This document shows positions 26,492 to 35,167 of a DNA stretch of 64,000 nucleotides, piece by piece. The DNA comes from Thalassovita sp. (GTDB lineage Bacteria > Pseudomonadota > Alphaproteobacteria > Rhodobacterales > Rhodobacteraceae): assembly GCA_017792425.1 (NCBI GenBank), contig CP051233.1:3029739-3093738 (forward strand), in the 5' to 3' direction. The first letter of the stretch is position 1. The number at the start of each line of letters is the position of its first letter. Under the pieces are notes generated by a model that saw nothing but the letters and a program-made list of their open reading frames with translations, did no database searches and was not told the DNA's origin. The translations under genes were made by a program, and so were the position numbers.

Positions 26492-27618
26492 CCAACGGAC
26501 CACTTCACGGCCTTCGGGTTGTTGAAATGGCAGGTATCGGCCCCGCCCCTCTGGCGGGGCAGTTCCTGTCCGATCTGGGTGCGCAGGTCACACTGATCAC
26601 CCGCAAATCCGGCAAGGCCAACAAGGCCGACATCAACAACCGGGGCAAGCGATCCATCGCGCTGAACCTGAAGGATGCACAAGGAATAGAGGCCGCAATG
26701 CGCCTGATCGGCACCGCCGACGTGCTGATCGAGGGCTTTCGCCCCGGCGTGATGGAGCGCATGGGCCTTGGCCCCGACGACTGCCTGCGTGAAAACCCCC
26801 GCCTTGTCTATGGCCGCATGACGGGCTGGGGCCAGACCGGCCCCATGTCGCAGATGGCCGGGCACGACATCAACTATCTGGGCATTACCGGTGTGCTGCA
26901 CGCCATCGGCAAGAAAGATCTGCCGCCGATCCCGCCCCTGAACATTGGCGCGGATTACGCGGGCGGGACGATGTTCCTGCTGCTGGGCCTCCTGTCGGCC
27001 CTGTTCGAACGCCAGCATTCCGGGCGCGGGCAGGTGATCGACGCGGCGATGGTGGACGGGGCACCGGCCCTGCTGGCGCTGATCCATTCCATGATCGCCA
27101 TGGGCCAATGGGGTGAACAGCGCGAAAGCAACTGGCTGGACGGTGGCGCGCCCTTCTATCGCAGCTATGAATGCGCGGACGGCAAATACGTCTCGGTCGG
27201 TCCGCTGGAACCGCAGTTCCACGCGCAGCTGCTGGACCTTGCCGGATTGCCGCCGGACCATCAGGCCAGCCAGATGAACACCGCCGAATGGCCGCAACGT
27301 CACGATGACTATGCACAAGTCTTTCGTCGCAAAACCCGCGACGAATGGGCAAAACTGTTCGACGGCACAGATGCCTGCGTTGCCCCCGTGCTGACATGGT
27401 CCGAAGCACCGCTGCATCCGCATATGCAGGCGCGCGGCGTGTTCACCCAGGTGGATGGCGTCACGCAGGTCACCCCTGCCCCGCGGTTCAGCCGCTCTGC
27501 ACCCGGCCCGGTGGGAAAACCGCCCGCGCCCGGCGCCGATACGGAAACCGTTCTGGCCGAACTTGGCTATGACGCTGATACGATTGCAGGGCTGCGCGAC
27601 AGCGGCACCCTGACCTGA
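26488..27618 (+). CDS. Alpha-methylacyl-CoA racemase (CaiB/BaiF family)
   Basis: 376-aa family III CoA-transferase fold. By my count the three residues needed for racemase activity in mycobacterial MCR are conserved at the same positions: His126 (AGHDINY), Asp156 (NIGADYAGG) and Glu241 (LEPQFH). It would interconvert the 2R and 2S forms of 2-methylacyl-CoA so that acyl-CoA dehydrogenase, which takes only the S form, can act. That makes a branched carboxylic acid the likely substrate of the cluster. It is coupled to the FadJ-like gene by a 4-bp overlap. Confidence 0.9.
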   Translation: MTNGPLHGLRVVEMAGIGPAPLAGQFLSDLGAQVTLITRKSGKANKADINNRGKRSIALNLKDAQGIEAAMRLIGTADVLIEGFRPGVMERMGLGPDDCLRENPRLVYGRMTGWGQTGPMSQMAGHDINYLGITGVLHAIGKKDLPPIPPLNIGADYAGGTMFLLLGLLSALFERQHSGRGQVIDAAMVDGAPALLALIHSMIAMGQWGEQRESNWLDGGAPFYRSYECADGKYVSVGPLEPQFHAQLLDLAGLPPDHQASQMNTAEWPQRHDDYAQVFRRKTRDEWAKLFDGTDACVAPVLTWSEAPLHPHMQARGVFTQVDGVTQVTPAPRFSRSAPGPVGKPPAPGADTETVLAELGYDADTIAGLRDSGTLT

Positions 27619-27627
27619 GGAGGAAAC

Positions 27628-28413
27628 ATGACTAAGGATTTCAACGGCGTCCTGAAACTTGAAACCGACGGGGCCATCGCCACCGTTACCCTGACCCGCC
27701 CCGATGCCTTTAACGCCATCAACGCCGACCTGCGCCGCGCCCTGATTGATGTGGTGGCCCATATCGATACGCTGGATAATATCCGCGTCGTGATCCTGAA
27801 AGGCGAAGGCCGCGGCTTCTGCGCCGGGGCCGATCTGAAGGGTGGTCTGGACGGGCTGTCCACCGATCACCTGCTGGAAGCCGAATATCGCCCCAGCCTT
27901 GTCGGTATCGCCAATTCGTCGAAACTGTGGATCGCACAGGTTCACGGTGCCGCCGCTGGTGTAGGCGCAGCCTTTGCGATGAACTGCGACATGGTGGTTA
28001 TGGCCGATAACGCCTCGATCTACATGGCCTTCGCGGCAATCGCGCTGGTGCCGGATGGCGGCAACACCTGGCTGCTGCTGAAAGGCATGGGATATCACCG
28101 CGCCCTGCAAGCCATCATCGAAGGCCGCAAAATTCCAGCCGCAGAATGTCTGCAATACGGGCTGGTCAATCAGATCGTCCCCGAGGACGAACTGGACACC
28201 GCCACCCACGATCTGGCCGCCCGCATTGCCCTCGCCGCCCCGCTGGCCGCTGCCGGCGCCAAGAAAATCCTGCGCAACATTGGCGAGGCTTCTTTCTCCG
28301 AAGCGTTTACCCAAGAAGCACAGATTCAGGGAAAACTGACACACAGCGCCGACTTCCACGAAGGCGTTCAGGCCTTCATCGAAAAACGTAAACCAGTATT
28401 CAAAGGCCAGTAA
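27628..28413 (+). CDS. Enoyl-CoA hydratase/isomerase family protein
   Basis: 261-aa crotonase-fold protein. The CoA-binding FCAGADLKGG and the oxyanion loop HGAAAGVGAAFAMNCD are clear. The first hydratase Glu is replaced by Ala (GVGAAFAM), while the second position carries Asp in LVPDGGNTW. This pattern resembles the PaaG-type isomerases, so it probably shifts a double bond rather than adding water. GGAGGAAAC lies upstream of the ATG. It lies between the racemase gene and the nitronate monooxygenase-type gene. Confidence 0.88.
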   Translation: MTKDFNGVLKLETDGAIATVTLTRPDAFNAINADLRRALIDVVAHIDTLDNIRVVILKGEGRGFCAGADLKGGLDGLSTDHLLEAEYRPSLVGIANSSKLWIAQVHGAAAGVGAAFAMNCDMVVMADNASIYMAFAAIALVPDGGNTWLLLKGMGYHRALQAIIEGRKIPAAECLQYGLVNQIVPEDELDTATHDLAARIALAAPLAAAGAKKILRNIGEASFSEAFTQEAQIQGKLTHSADFHEGVQAFIEKRKPVFKGQ

Positions 28414-28417
28414 GCAG

Positions 28418-29401
28418 ATGACACTTCCCGCTGTATTCGACACGCTGCGCATCCCGCTGATCGGCAGCCCGCTGTTCATCGTCTCCAACCCCGATCTTGT
28501 GATCGCCCAGTGCAAGGCCGGGATCGTCGGATCGTTCCCGGCGCTGAACGCGCGCGAAAAGGAAGGCAACGACCTGGACGAATGGCTGTCGCGCATCACC
28601 GACACGCTGGCCGCGCATACCGCCGCCCATCCCGACCGCCCTGCCGCCCCCTTCGCCGTGAACCAGATCGTGCACAAATCCAACACCCGTCTGGAACGCG
28701 ACGTTGAGCTGTGCGTGAAACACAAGGTGCCGGTCTGGATCACCTCTCTGGGCGCGCAGGAATGGGTGTACGAGGCCGCGCATTCCGTGGGCGCCGTGGT
28801 CCTGCATGACATCATCAACGACAAGTTCGCCCACAAGGCGATCGAAAAGGGCGCGGACGGCCTGATCGCCGTGGCCGCCGGGGCGGGCGGGCACGCGGGC
28901 GCGCTGTCGCCGCTGGCGCTGATCCAGGAAATCCGCGAATGGTTCGACGGCCCGCTGTTCCTGTCGGGCGCCATCGGGCGCGGCGATTCCATCCTGGCCG
29001 CCCAGGCGATGGGCGCGGATGGCGGCTATGCCGGGTCGGCCTTCATCGCCACCGAAGAGGCGAACGCCGTCGAAGGTTACAAGAAGATGATCGCCGAAAG
29101 CGGCGCGTCGGACATCGTCTATTCCAACCTCTTCACCGGGGTCTGGGGCAACTACCTGAAGCCTTCGATCGCCGCGGCGGGCATGGATCCCGACAACCTG
29201 GAAATCTCGGACCCGTCCAAGATGAACTTCGGCGAAAACCGCGAAAAACCCAAAAGCTGGTCCACGATCTGGGGATCGGGCCAGGGCATCGGCGCGATCA
29301 AGCAAGTCGTGCCCACCGCGCAACTGGTGGACCGTCTGGCCGAGGAATATTTCGCCGCCGCCGACCGGCTGGCCGCGCAGGTCGCCCACTACCGGCGTTG
29401 A
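28418..29401 (+). CDS. Nitronate monooxygenase (2-nitropropane dioxygenase) family
   Basis: 327-aa FMN-dependent TIM-barrel enzyme. The N-terminal RIPLIGSPLF is typical. The catalytic His is in AGAGGHAGALSP and the FMN phosphate site in GADGGYAGSAFIAT. Gaps to the isomerase gene are only 4 bp, so it ends the operon. Homologues oxidise alkyl nitronates or propionate-3-nitronate; some members in fatty-acid clusters instead act as enoyl-CoA reductases. Here the latter kind of role in acyl-CoA metabolism seems more likely, but motifs do not decide it. Confidence 0.88.
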   Translation: MTLPAVFDTLRIPLIGSPLFIVSNPDLVIAQCKAGIVGSFPALNAREKEGNDLDEWLSRITDTLAAHTAAHPDRPAAPFAVNQIVHKSNTRLERDVELCVKHKVPVWITSLGAQEWVYEAAHSVGAVVLHDIINDKFAHKAIEKGADGLIAVAAGAGGHAGALSPLALIQEIREWFDGPLFLSGAIGRGDSILAAQAMGADGGYAGSAFIATEEANAVEGYKKMIAESGASDIVYSNLFTGVWGNYLKPSIAAAGMDPDNLEISDPSKMNFGENREKPKSWSTIWGSGQGIGAIKQVVPTAQLVDRLAEEYFAAADRLAAQVAHYRR

Positions 29402-29482
29402 CACCAGGGGCTGCCCGTTGCTCCCGTGGCGGGTGGTCCCAATCGGGGGCGGTACGGTTCTGAGGGGGGCCGTCCGCCCCCT

Positions 29483-29881
29483 TTATTCCCCGTCCTTGCC
29501 CGCCGCCAGATCGGCCAGGATCGGGCAATCGGGCCGGTGATCCCCCGCGCAGGCGGACACCAGCCCGGCCAGCGTCGCCCGCATTTCCTGCAATTCCGCC
29601 AGTTTCTGATCAATCCGGTCCAGTTGCGCCCGCGCGATCTGTTTCACATCGGCGCTGGCACGCGAGCGGTCCTCGTAGAGCGCCATCAGGTCGCGACAAT
29701 CCTCTATGCTGAATCCCAGCGCGCGCGACCTGCCCAGGAACGCCAGCTTGTGCAGGTCATTGGTGTTGTACTGGCGATAGCCGTTGTCGTGCCGGTCCGG
29801 TTTCACCAGGCCGATATCCTCGTAGTAACGGATGGTCTTGGCCGGCAGACCCGACAGTTTCGACACTTCCCCGATATTCAT
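29483..29881 (-). CDS. cueR: Copper-responsive MerR regulator CueR
   Basis: 132-aa MerR protein that senses Cu(I) and activates copA and copZ. The winged helix (GEVSKLSGLPAKTIRYYEDI) is at the N-terminus, followed by the dimer helix. The Cu(I) loop has Cys111 and Cys119 in CAGDHRPDCP, with the same spacing as E. coli CueR (112 and 120). The start MNIGEV has AAAGGA upstream. It lies 4 bp after copA on the same strand. The 19-bp-spacer promoters at 32382-32412 and 32440-32470 are its likely targets. Confidence 0.93.
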   Translation of the reverse strand: MNIGEVSKLSGLPAKTIRYYEDIGLVKPDRHDNGYRQYNTNDLHKLAFLGRSRALGFSIEDCRDLMALYEDRSRASADVKQIARAQLDRIDQKLAELQEMRATLAGLVSACAGDHRPDCPILADLAAGKDGE

Positions 29882-29885
29882 GTCC

Positions 29886-32351
29886 TTATCCTTTCGCTTC
29901 AATTCCCGCCACGTCGGCTTCCGGGCGCGCCCCGCGCAGCCGCAGGGCGTTGGACAGCACGAACACGCTGGACATCGCCATCGCCCCGGCCGCCAGCATC
30001 GGTGACAGTTGCCAGCCGAACAGTGGATAGAACAGCCCCGCCGCCACCGGAATCAGCGCCGTGTTATAGCCGAACGCCCAGAACAGGTTCTGCCTGATGT
30101 TGCGCATGGTCCGGCCAGAGATGCCGAACGCATTCACCACCCCTTTCAGGTCACCGGACATCAGCACCACATCCGCCGATTCAATCGCCACGTCCGTGCC
30201 GGACCCGATGGCGATCCCCACATCCGCATGGGCCAGCGCCGGGGCGTCGTTGATCCCGTCACCGACAAAGGCCACCTTGCGCCCGCCGTCGCGCAGCCTG
30301 TCCAGCGCCTCGACCTTGCCTTGCGGTAGAACTTCGGCCACCACGTGATCAATGCCCAGTTGCGCGGCGATGGCATGGGCCGTGGCGCGGTTGTCGCCTG
30401 TGATCATCGCCACCTGCAATCCGCGCGCGTGCAGCGCCGCGATCACCGGTTTCGTCGTCGGCTTGATCGGGTCCGAAACCGCGATCACCGCTGCGATCTG
30501 TCCGTCGATGGCCGCGTAAAGCGGGGTCTTGCCACCCTCGGCCAGTTCTTTCGCCGCGTCGGCCAGCGCGCCCATGTCCACCTTGCGCCGCTGCATCAGC
30601 CGGTCCGCGCCCACCATCACCCGCGCGCCGTCCACCGTGCCCAGCACGCCGTACCCGGTGACGGACCCGAAGTCCTTCACCGCTGCGACAGGTTTGCCCC
30701 AGCCCTCGACGATGGCCCGCGCGATCGGGTGTTCCGACAGCGCCTCCAGGGCCGCGACCTTGGCCAGCACATCATCGCGCGCGAACCCCTCGGCCACGAT
30801 GAAATCAGTCAGCGCGGGGTGACCCTCGGTCAGGGTGCCGGTCTTGTCCACCGCCACCACGTCCACGCCCTGCAACGCCTGCAGCGCATCGCCCTTGCGG
30901 AACAGCACGCCCATTTCCGCCGCGCGCCCGGTGCCCACCATGATCGAGGTCGGCGTCGCCAGTCCCATCGCACAGGGGCATGCGATGATCAGCACCGCGA
31001 CCCCCGCCACCAGCGCATGCGACAGCGCCGGGGACGGCCCGAACGCGGCCCAGGCCAGCACCGTCAGCGCGGCCACGCCCATCACCACCGGCACGAACCA
31101 CAGGGTGATGCGGTCCACCAGTCCCTGGATCGGCAGCTTGGCCCCCTGCGCCTGTTCGACCATGCGGATGATCTGGGCCAGCATCGTATCGTTGCCCACC
31201 TTGGTGGCACGGAACCGCAGGCTGCCGGTACCGTTCACCGTGCCACCCACCACGCTTGCACCCGGCTCTTTCGCGACCGGGATCGGTTCGCCTGTGATCA
31301 TGCTTTCATCCACATAGGACGCGCCCTCGATCACCGCGCCATCCACGGCGATGCGCTCACCGGGCCGCACCAGCACCACGTCACCGGGCTGCACATCTTC
31401 CACCGCGACATCCACTGCGCCGCCGTCCCGTTCCACCCGCGCGGTTTTCACCTGCAGCCCCAACAGCTTGCGGATGGCCTGCCCGGTGCGCCCCTTGGCG
31501 CGCGCCTCCAGGAACCGGCCCAGCAGGATCAGCACAACGATCACCGCAGCGGATTCATAGTAGACCACCTGCGACGTCCCCGGCAGCAGCCCCGGCGCGA
31601 ATGTCGCCACGACAGAGAACCCATAGGCCGCCGCCGTCCCGACCGCGACCAGAGAATTCATGTCCGGCGCGCCCTTCAGCAGCGCCGGAAAGCCCTTGAG
31701 GTAGAACTGCCGCCCCGGCCCGACCAGCACGATGGACGTCAGCACGAATTGCAGCACCCAACTGGTCTGCTGGCCGATGGTCATGGTGATCCAGTGGTGG
31801 AACGGCGGAAACAGGTGCCCGCCCATTTCGATCACGAACACCGGCAGGGTCAGCACCGCCGCCAGCATCAGTCGCCCGCGCAGCGCCTTGGCCTCTTCCT
31901 CCTTGCGGTTCTCGACCCGCTTGGCCGCCGTATCCCGCAGCTTGGCCGGATAGCCCGCCTCTTTCGCCGCCCGCAGCAACGCCGCCACATCCACCGCCCC
32001 TTCGGCGAAATCCACCTTCGCCGTCTCGCTGGCCAGGTTGACCGCGACACCGGCCACCCCCGGCACCGCCTCCAGCGCCTTGTCCACCCGCCCCACGCAG
32101 GACGCGCAGGTCATGCCCTCGATATCCAGCGTGACCGAGGTCATCCGCGCCGGATAGCCCGCCGATTTCAGCATCGCGACAAGCCCCGTCAGGTCGGCCG
32201 GGTCATCATAGGTGACGCGCGCGGTTTCGGTGGCCAGGTTCACGGCCGCCTCGGACACGCCCCGCACGCCCGACAACGCCTTTTCAACCCGCCCGACACA
32301 GGCGGCACAGGTCATGCCCTCGATCTGCAAAGTGGTGGTGTGGGCGGTCAT
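29886..32351 (-). CDS. copA: Copper-exporting P1B-type ATPase
   Basis: 821-aa inner-membrane pump that exports Cu(I) from the cytoplasm. Two N-terminal heavy-metal domains carry CAAC and CASC motifs. Transmembrane helices include the ion-site CPC ([12 protein letters not shown]). The cytoplasmic domains have the phosphorylation motif DKTGTLTEG and the SEHPIARAI motif of P1B pumps, plus [17 protein letters not shown] precedes the ATG; the in-frame ATG 30 bases upstream would include that site. It is transcribed divergently from copZ and followed by cueR. Confidence 0.96.
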   Translation of the reverse strand: MTAHTTTLQIEGMTCAACVGRVEKALSGVRGVSEAAVNLATETARVTYDDPADLTGLVAMLKSAGYPARMTSVTLDIEGMTCASCVGRVDKALEAVPGVAGVAVNLASETAKVDFAEGAVDVAALLRAAKEAGYPAKLRDTAAKRVENRKEEEAKALRGRLMLAAVLTLPVFVIEMGGHLFPPFHHWITMTIGQQTSWVLQFVLTSIVLVGPGRQFYLKGFPALLKGAPDMNSLVAVGTAAAYGFSVVATFAPGLLPGTSQVVYYESAAVIVVLILLGRFLEARAKGRTGQAIRKLLGLQVKTARVERDGGAVDVAVEDVQPGDVVLVRPGERIAVDGAVIEGASYVDESMITGEPIPVAKEPGASVVGGTVNGTGSLRFRATKVGNDTMLAQIIRMVEQAQGAKLPIQGLVDRITLWFVPVVMGVAALTVLAWAAFGPSPALSHALVAGVAVLIIACPCAMGLATPTSIMVGTGRAAEMGVLFRKGDALQALQGVDVVAVDKTGTLTEGHPALTDFIVAEGFARDDVLAKVAALEALSEHPIARAIVEGWGKPVAAVKDFGSVTGYGVLGTVDGARVMVGADRLMQRRKVDMGALADAAKELAEGGKTPLYAAIDGQIAAVIAVSDPIKPTTKPVIAALHARGLQVAMITGDNRATAHAIAAQLGIDHVVAEVLPQGKVEALDRLRDGGRKVAFVGDGINDAPALAHADVGIAIGSGTDVAIESADVVLMSGDLKGVVNAFGISGRTMRNIRQNLFWAFGYNTALIPVAAGLFYPLFGWQLSPMLAAGAMAMSSVFVLSNALRLRGARPEADVAGIEAKG

Positions 32352-32381
32352 GGCAGTCTCCTTCACCGAAAGCCTGCCCAT

Positions 32382-32412
32382 CAGATAATGCTTCCATCAA
32401 CTGGAAGGTCAA
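32382..32412 (-). promoter_or_regulatory. CueR-type promoter of copA
   Basis: On the minus strand -35 TTGACC and -10 TATCTG are separated by 19 bp, the overlong spacer of MerR-activated promoters. The spacer holds the dyad CTTCCA-N5-TGGAAG. Copper-bound CueR should untwist it and activate copA. Confidence 0.8.
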
Positions 32413-32439
32413 GGGCCACAAATAAACTTCTTTCGCCTA

Positions 32440-32470
32440 TTGACCTTCCAGTAGGGGATAGGCCCATCTA
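32440..32470 (+). promoter_or_regulatory. CueR-type promoter of copZ
   Basis: TTGACC (32440-32445), a 19-bp spacer and CATCTA (32465-32470). The spacer begins TTCCAGTAGGGG, like known CueR sites, though the dyad is weaker than at copA. It lies 19 bp before the copZ start. Confidence 0.65.
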
Positions 32471-32489
32471 CCCGAGAAAGGAGATCACC

Positions 32490-32687
32490 ATGACCAAGTT
32501 CAACGTCCCGAAAATGAGCTGCGGCCACTGCACCGCCGCGATTGAAAAATCCGTAAAAGCCGCGGACCCGACCGCCCTGCTGAGCTTTGACCTGACCCAG
32601 CGCACAGTGGAAATCGACAGCGCCGATGACGCTTCTTCCCTGATCGCCGCAATCAAGGACGCCGGGTTCGAGGCCAGCGCCACCTGA
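32490..32687 (+). CDS. copZ: CopZ-like copper chaperone
   Basis: 65-aa heavy-metal-associated domain protein. The metal site is MSCGHC (Cys11 and Cys14), and the beta-alpha-beta pattern ends in AIKDAGFEA. GAAAGGAG precedes the ATG. It is divergent from copA and has its own CueR-type promoter. It carries Cu(I) to CopA or buffers it in the cytoplasm. Confidence 0.92.
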   Translation: MTKFNVPKMSCGHCTAAIEKSVKAADPTALLSFDLTQRTVEIDSADDASSLIAAIKDAGFEASAT

Positions 32688-32766
32688 TCCCGTTTTTTGT
32701 TGGCCCCAATACCCTGGGTGGAGGCCGAAGGCCGGGGGGCAGCGCCCCCTGTCCCCGCCCGGTTTG
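32688..32766. other. Intergenic GC-rich stem region
   Basis: Between convergent copZ and cbiZ are a T6 run, GGCCGAAGGCC and the stem GGGGGC-AGC-GCCCCC (32735-32749). The same kind of elements occur at 14346-14378. It probably ends transcription from one or both sides. Confidence 0.45.
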
Positions 32767-33432
32767 TCAGACCACCGTCAACCCCGGCCCGGTCGCACCC
32801 GGGCTGACCATCCAGTCCTGCGCGCCCTGCAACACCGCATCGTAAACCGCCCGCCCCAGCGCATGACCCACCGCCGTGTGCAGCCCGGCATATTGCCCCA
32901 CACCGTCCGGCGCGGCTACGGCGATGCAATCGGTCCCGGTGCCGGTGGCAATCCCGGTGGGCAGGGTCAGTCCCGTCTCCATCACCGCCGCCGTGCGCGC
33001 CTGCGTGGCGATGCTGACGGCCTCCAGCAGGGCGGTATCCGTCAGCCCTTCGGACACCCGCACCGCCACGTTGATCGTCCCCCAGGCGGACGGGTCGCGC
33101 GCAAACCGCGTGCCCACCCGTTCGGCGTTCGACAGGCCCACCGTCGCCACCGCCTGCGCCGTCACCCCGTCCACCGTGGCGATGGTCTGCGTCACCGCCC
33201 GCACATCGCGCGAGGTCAGGAAACACACCGCGTCCTGCGCGCCGCGTTCCGTCAGCACGCCCGACAGCCAGTCCTGCACATCCAGGTCACGCGGCAGGTC
33301 GGCGTTACGCACCTCGCGCCACAGGATACGGCGGGCGGTCACCAGCCCGGGCCTGTTGATCGCCCAGCTTAACACACGCATCCTCTGGCCAAGGTCAAAG
33401 GTGATCCACGGGCGATCCAACGTCACGGTCAT
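32767..33432 (-). CDS. cbiZ: Adenosylcobinamide amidohydrolase CbiZ
   Basis: 221-aa salvage enzyme that removes the aminopropanol side chain from adenosylcobinamide, giving cobyric acid for re-entry into B12 synthesis. The family segments VGLSNAERVG and INVAVRVSEGLTDTALLEAV with a glycine- and threonine-rich TGTGTD are present. It is the last gene of the btuF-btuC-btuD series (4-bp overlap with the ATPase). A longer upstream frame is an artefact inside the ATPase gene. The context of import plus remodelling indicates use of foreign corrinoids. Confidence 0.87.
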   Translation of the reverse strand: MTVTLDRPWITFDLGQRMRVLSWAINRPGLVTARRILWREVRNADLPRDLDVQDWLSGVLTERGAQDAVCFLTSRDVRAVTQTIATVDGVTAQAVATVGLSNAERVGTRFARDPSAWGTINVAVRVSEGLTDTALLEAVSIATQARTAAVMETGLTLPTGIATGTGTDCIAVAAPDGVGQYAGLHTAVGHALGRAVYDAVLQGAQDWMVSPGATGPGLTVV

Positions 33433-34187
33433 CGCACCACCTCCAGCGGTTGGAACACCGGGCCTTGATCCGTTTGCTTGAAATGCGCGGAAATGCCGAA
33501 ATGGTCGCGCAGGTTCTGCGCTGTCAGCACGTCCGGGGGCGCGCCATCCGCCACCAGCCGCCCCCCGGCCAACATCACCAGCCGCGTGCAATGCCGCACC
33601 GCCAGCCCTAGGTCGTGGATCGACACCATCACCGATTTTCCCTGCGCCGCGACCTGCTGAAAGCATTGCATGGTCTGGATCTGGTGCGCCGGGTCCAGCC
33701 CGGCAATCGGTTCGTCCGCCAGCACCAGCGGCGTATCCTGCGCCAGCGTCCGGGCGATCAGCGCGCGGGTCTGCTCGCCCCCGGACAGGCGGGTCGCGTT
33801 GCGGTGGCGCAGCGGCTCCAGCCCCATCTGCGCCAGCGCCCGGCCCACGGCGGCGCGATCCTCTGCCCGCGCGGCCTGCCCTGTGCCCAGGTGCGGGATG
33901 CGGCCCAGCGTCACCAGCACCTCGACCGTCACCGGCCAGGCGATTTCATGGCTTTGCGGCATCCACGCCGCGTGACGCGCCCGCGCCCGAGGCGCCATTT
34001 CCGCCAGCGAACTGCGCCCCTGCGCCGCCACCAGCCCCAGCGCCGCCCGCATCAGCGTGGTCTTGCCCGCACCGTTGGGGCCGATCAGCCCCACGACCTC
34101 GCCCGCGCCGATGTCCAGCGACACGCCGCTGAACACCGGACGGTCACGCAGGGTGACGGCCATGTCGCGCAAGGAAAGCAGGGTCAT
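33429..34187 (-). CDS. btuD: Cobalamin ABC transporter ATP-binding protein
   Basis: 252-aa ATPase of a FecE/BtuD-type importer. Walker A is GPNGAGKTT, the signature LSGGEQTR, Walker B LVLADEPIAGLD. I start at MTLLSLRD, coupled to the permease stop by a 4-bp overlap. It energises uptake through BtuC. Confidence 0.9.
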   Translation of the reverse strand: MTLLSLRDMAVTLRDRPVFSGVSLDIGAGEVVGLIGPNGAGKTTLMRAALGLVAAQGRSSLAEMAPRARARHAAWMPQSHEIAWPVTVEVLVTLGRIPHLGTGQAARAEDRAAVGRALAQMGLEPLRHRNATRLSGGEQTRALIARTLAQDTPLVLADEPIAGLDPAHQIQTMQCFQQVAAQGKSVMVSIHDLGLAVRHCTRLVMLAGGRLVADGAPPDVLTAQNLRDHFGISAHFKQTDQGPVFQPLEVVR

Positions 34188-35167
34188 GCGCCGTCCCTCC
34201 GGGTCTTGTAGATCAGGTGCAGGAACAGCGGTGCGCCCACCAGCGCGGTCAGCACGCCCAGCTTCAGGTCTTGCGCGGGCAGCACCAGCCGCACCACCAC
34301 GTCCGCCGCTAGCAGCATCGCCGCCCCGCCCAGGGCCGAGGCCCAGACCAGCCGCCCCGGTCGCGCCCCGACGTAGGGCCGCAGGATATGCGGCACCACC
34401 AGCCCGACAAAGCCGATCGCCCCCGCCACCGCCGTGGCCGCCCCCACCGCCGCCGCCGTGCCGATCACCAGCTTCAGCCGCAGCCGGGTCAGGTTCATGC
34501 CCATCGCCTCTGCCGCGTCCTCGCCCAGGGTCAGCGCGTCCAGTCCGCGCGGCAGGCTGCCCAGCAACGCCCAGCCCACCGCCATCAGTGGCAGCGCCAA
34601 CCACACATGGGTCATCGACCGGTCGGCCAGAGATCCCATCATCCAGAACACGATTTCATTGGCGGCGAACGGGTTCGGCGACAGGTTCAGCACCAACGAG
34701 CTCAGCGCCCCGGCCAGCGACGAAATCGCGATCCCGGCCAGGATCAGCGTTTGCGACCCGCCGCGCGGTCCGGCCAGCGCCAGGATCAGGAACACTCCGC
34801 CCAGGGCCCCCGCCAACGCCGCCAGCGGCAGCCCCAGGACGAAAGCAGCCGACAGCCCGGTATGGATCGCCAGCACCGCCCCCAACGCGGCCGACCCCGA
34901 CACCCCGATCAGCCCCGGATCGGCCAGCGGGTTGCGCAGGTACCCCTGCATCCCGGCCCCCGCCATGCCCAAGGAGATTCCGATCATCAGTCCCAGCAGC
35001 GCGCGCGGCAGGCGGATTTCCCGCATCACCAGGCTCAGCGGCCCGTGGTCATCCACCACCAGCGCCCGCAAGCTGTCGCCCACCGGGGCCGCTGCCGGCC
35101 CAAGCGCCAAGGACACCACGAACAGCACAGCCACCAGCGCCGACAGGAACAGCATCAGGCGGGTCAT
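34184..35167 (-). CDS. btuC: Cobalamin ABC transporter permease (FecCD family)
   Basis: 327-aa inner-membrane permease with about nine or ten helices. The family segment GMAGAGMQGYLRNPLADPGLIGVS lies in the first third (key residues MQGYLRNPLADP), and the cytoplasmic coupling loop has GFVGLVVPHILR. Overlaps on both sides are 4 bp. The B12 assignment depends on the cobalamin riboswitch, BtuB and CbiZ in the same unit. Confidence 0.9.
   Translation of the reverse strand: MTRLMLFLSALVAVLFVVSLALGPAAAPVGDSLRALVVDDHGPLSLVMREIRLPRALLGLMIGISLGMAGAGMQGYLRNPLADPGLIGVSGSAALGAVLAIHTGLSAAFVLGLPLAALAGALGGVFLILALAGPRGGSQTLILAGIAISSLAGALSSLVLNLSPNPFAANEIVFWMMGSLADRSMTHVWLALPLMAVGWALLGSLPRGLDALTLGEDAAEAMGMNLTRLRLKLVIGTAAAVGAATAVAGAIGFVGLVVPHILRPYVGARPGRLVWASALGGAAMLLAADVVVRLVLPAQDLKLGVLTALVGAPLFLHLIYKTRRDGA

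Noticed and set aside
26452..28992. 846-codon minus-strand open frame across the racemase and isomerase genes
   Set aside because: It lies antisense to well-supported enzymes and shows no family motif or ribosome site.
30345..32489. In-frame upstream extension of copZ, antisense to copA
   Set aside because: copZ has a strong ribosome site and a CueR promoter just before 32490; the extension is His/Arg/Gln-rich noise.
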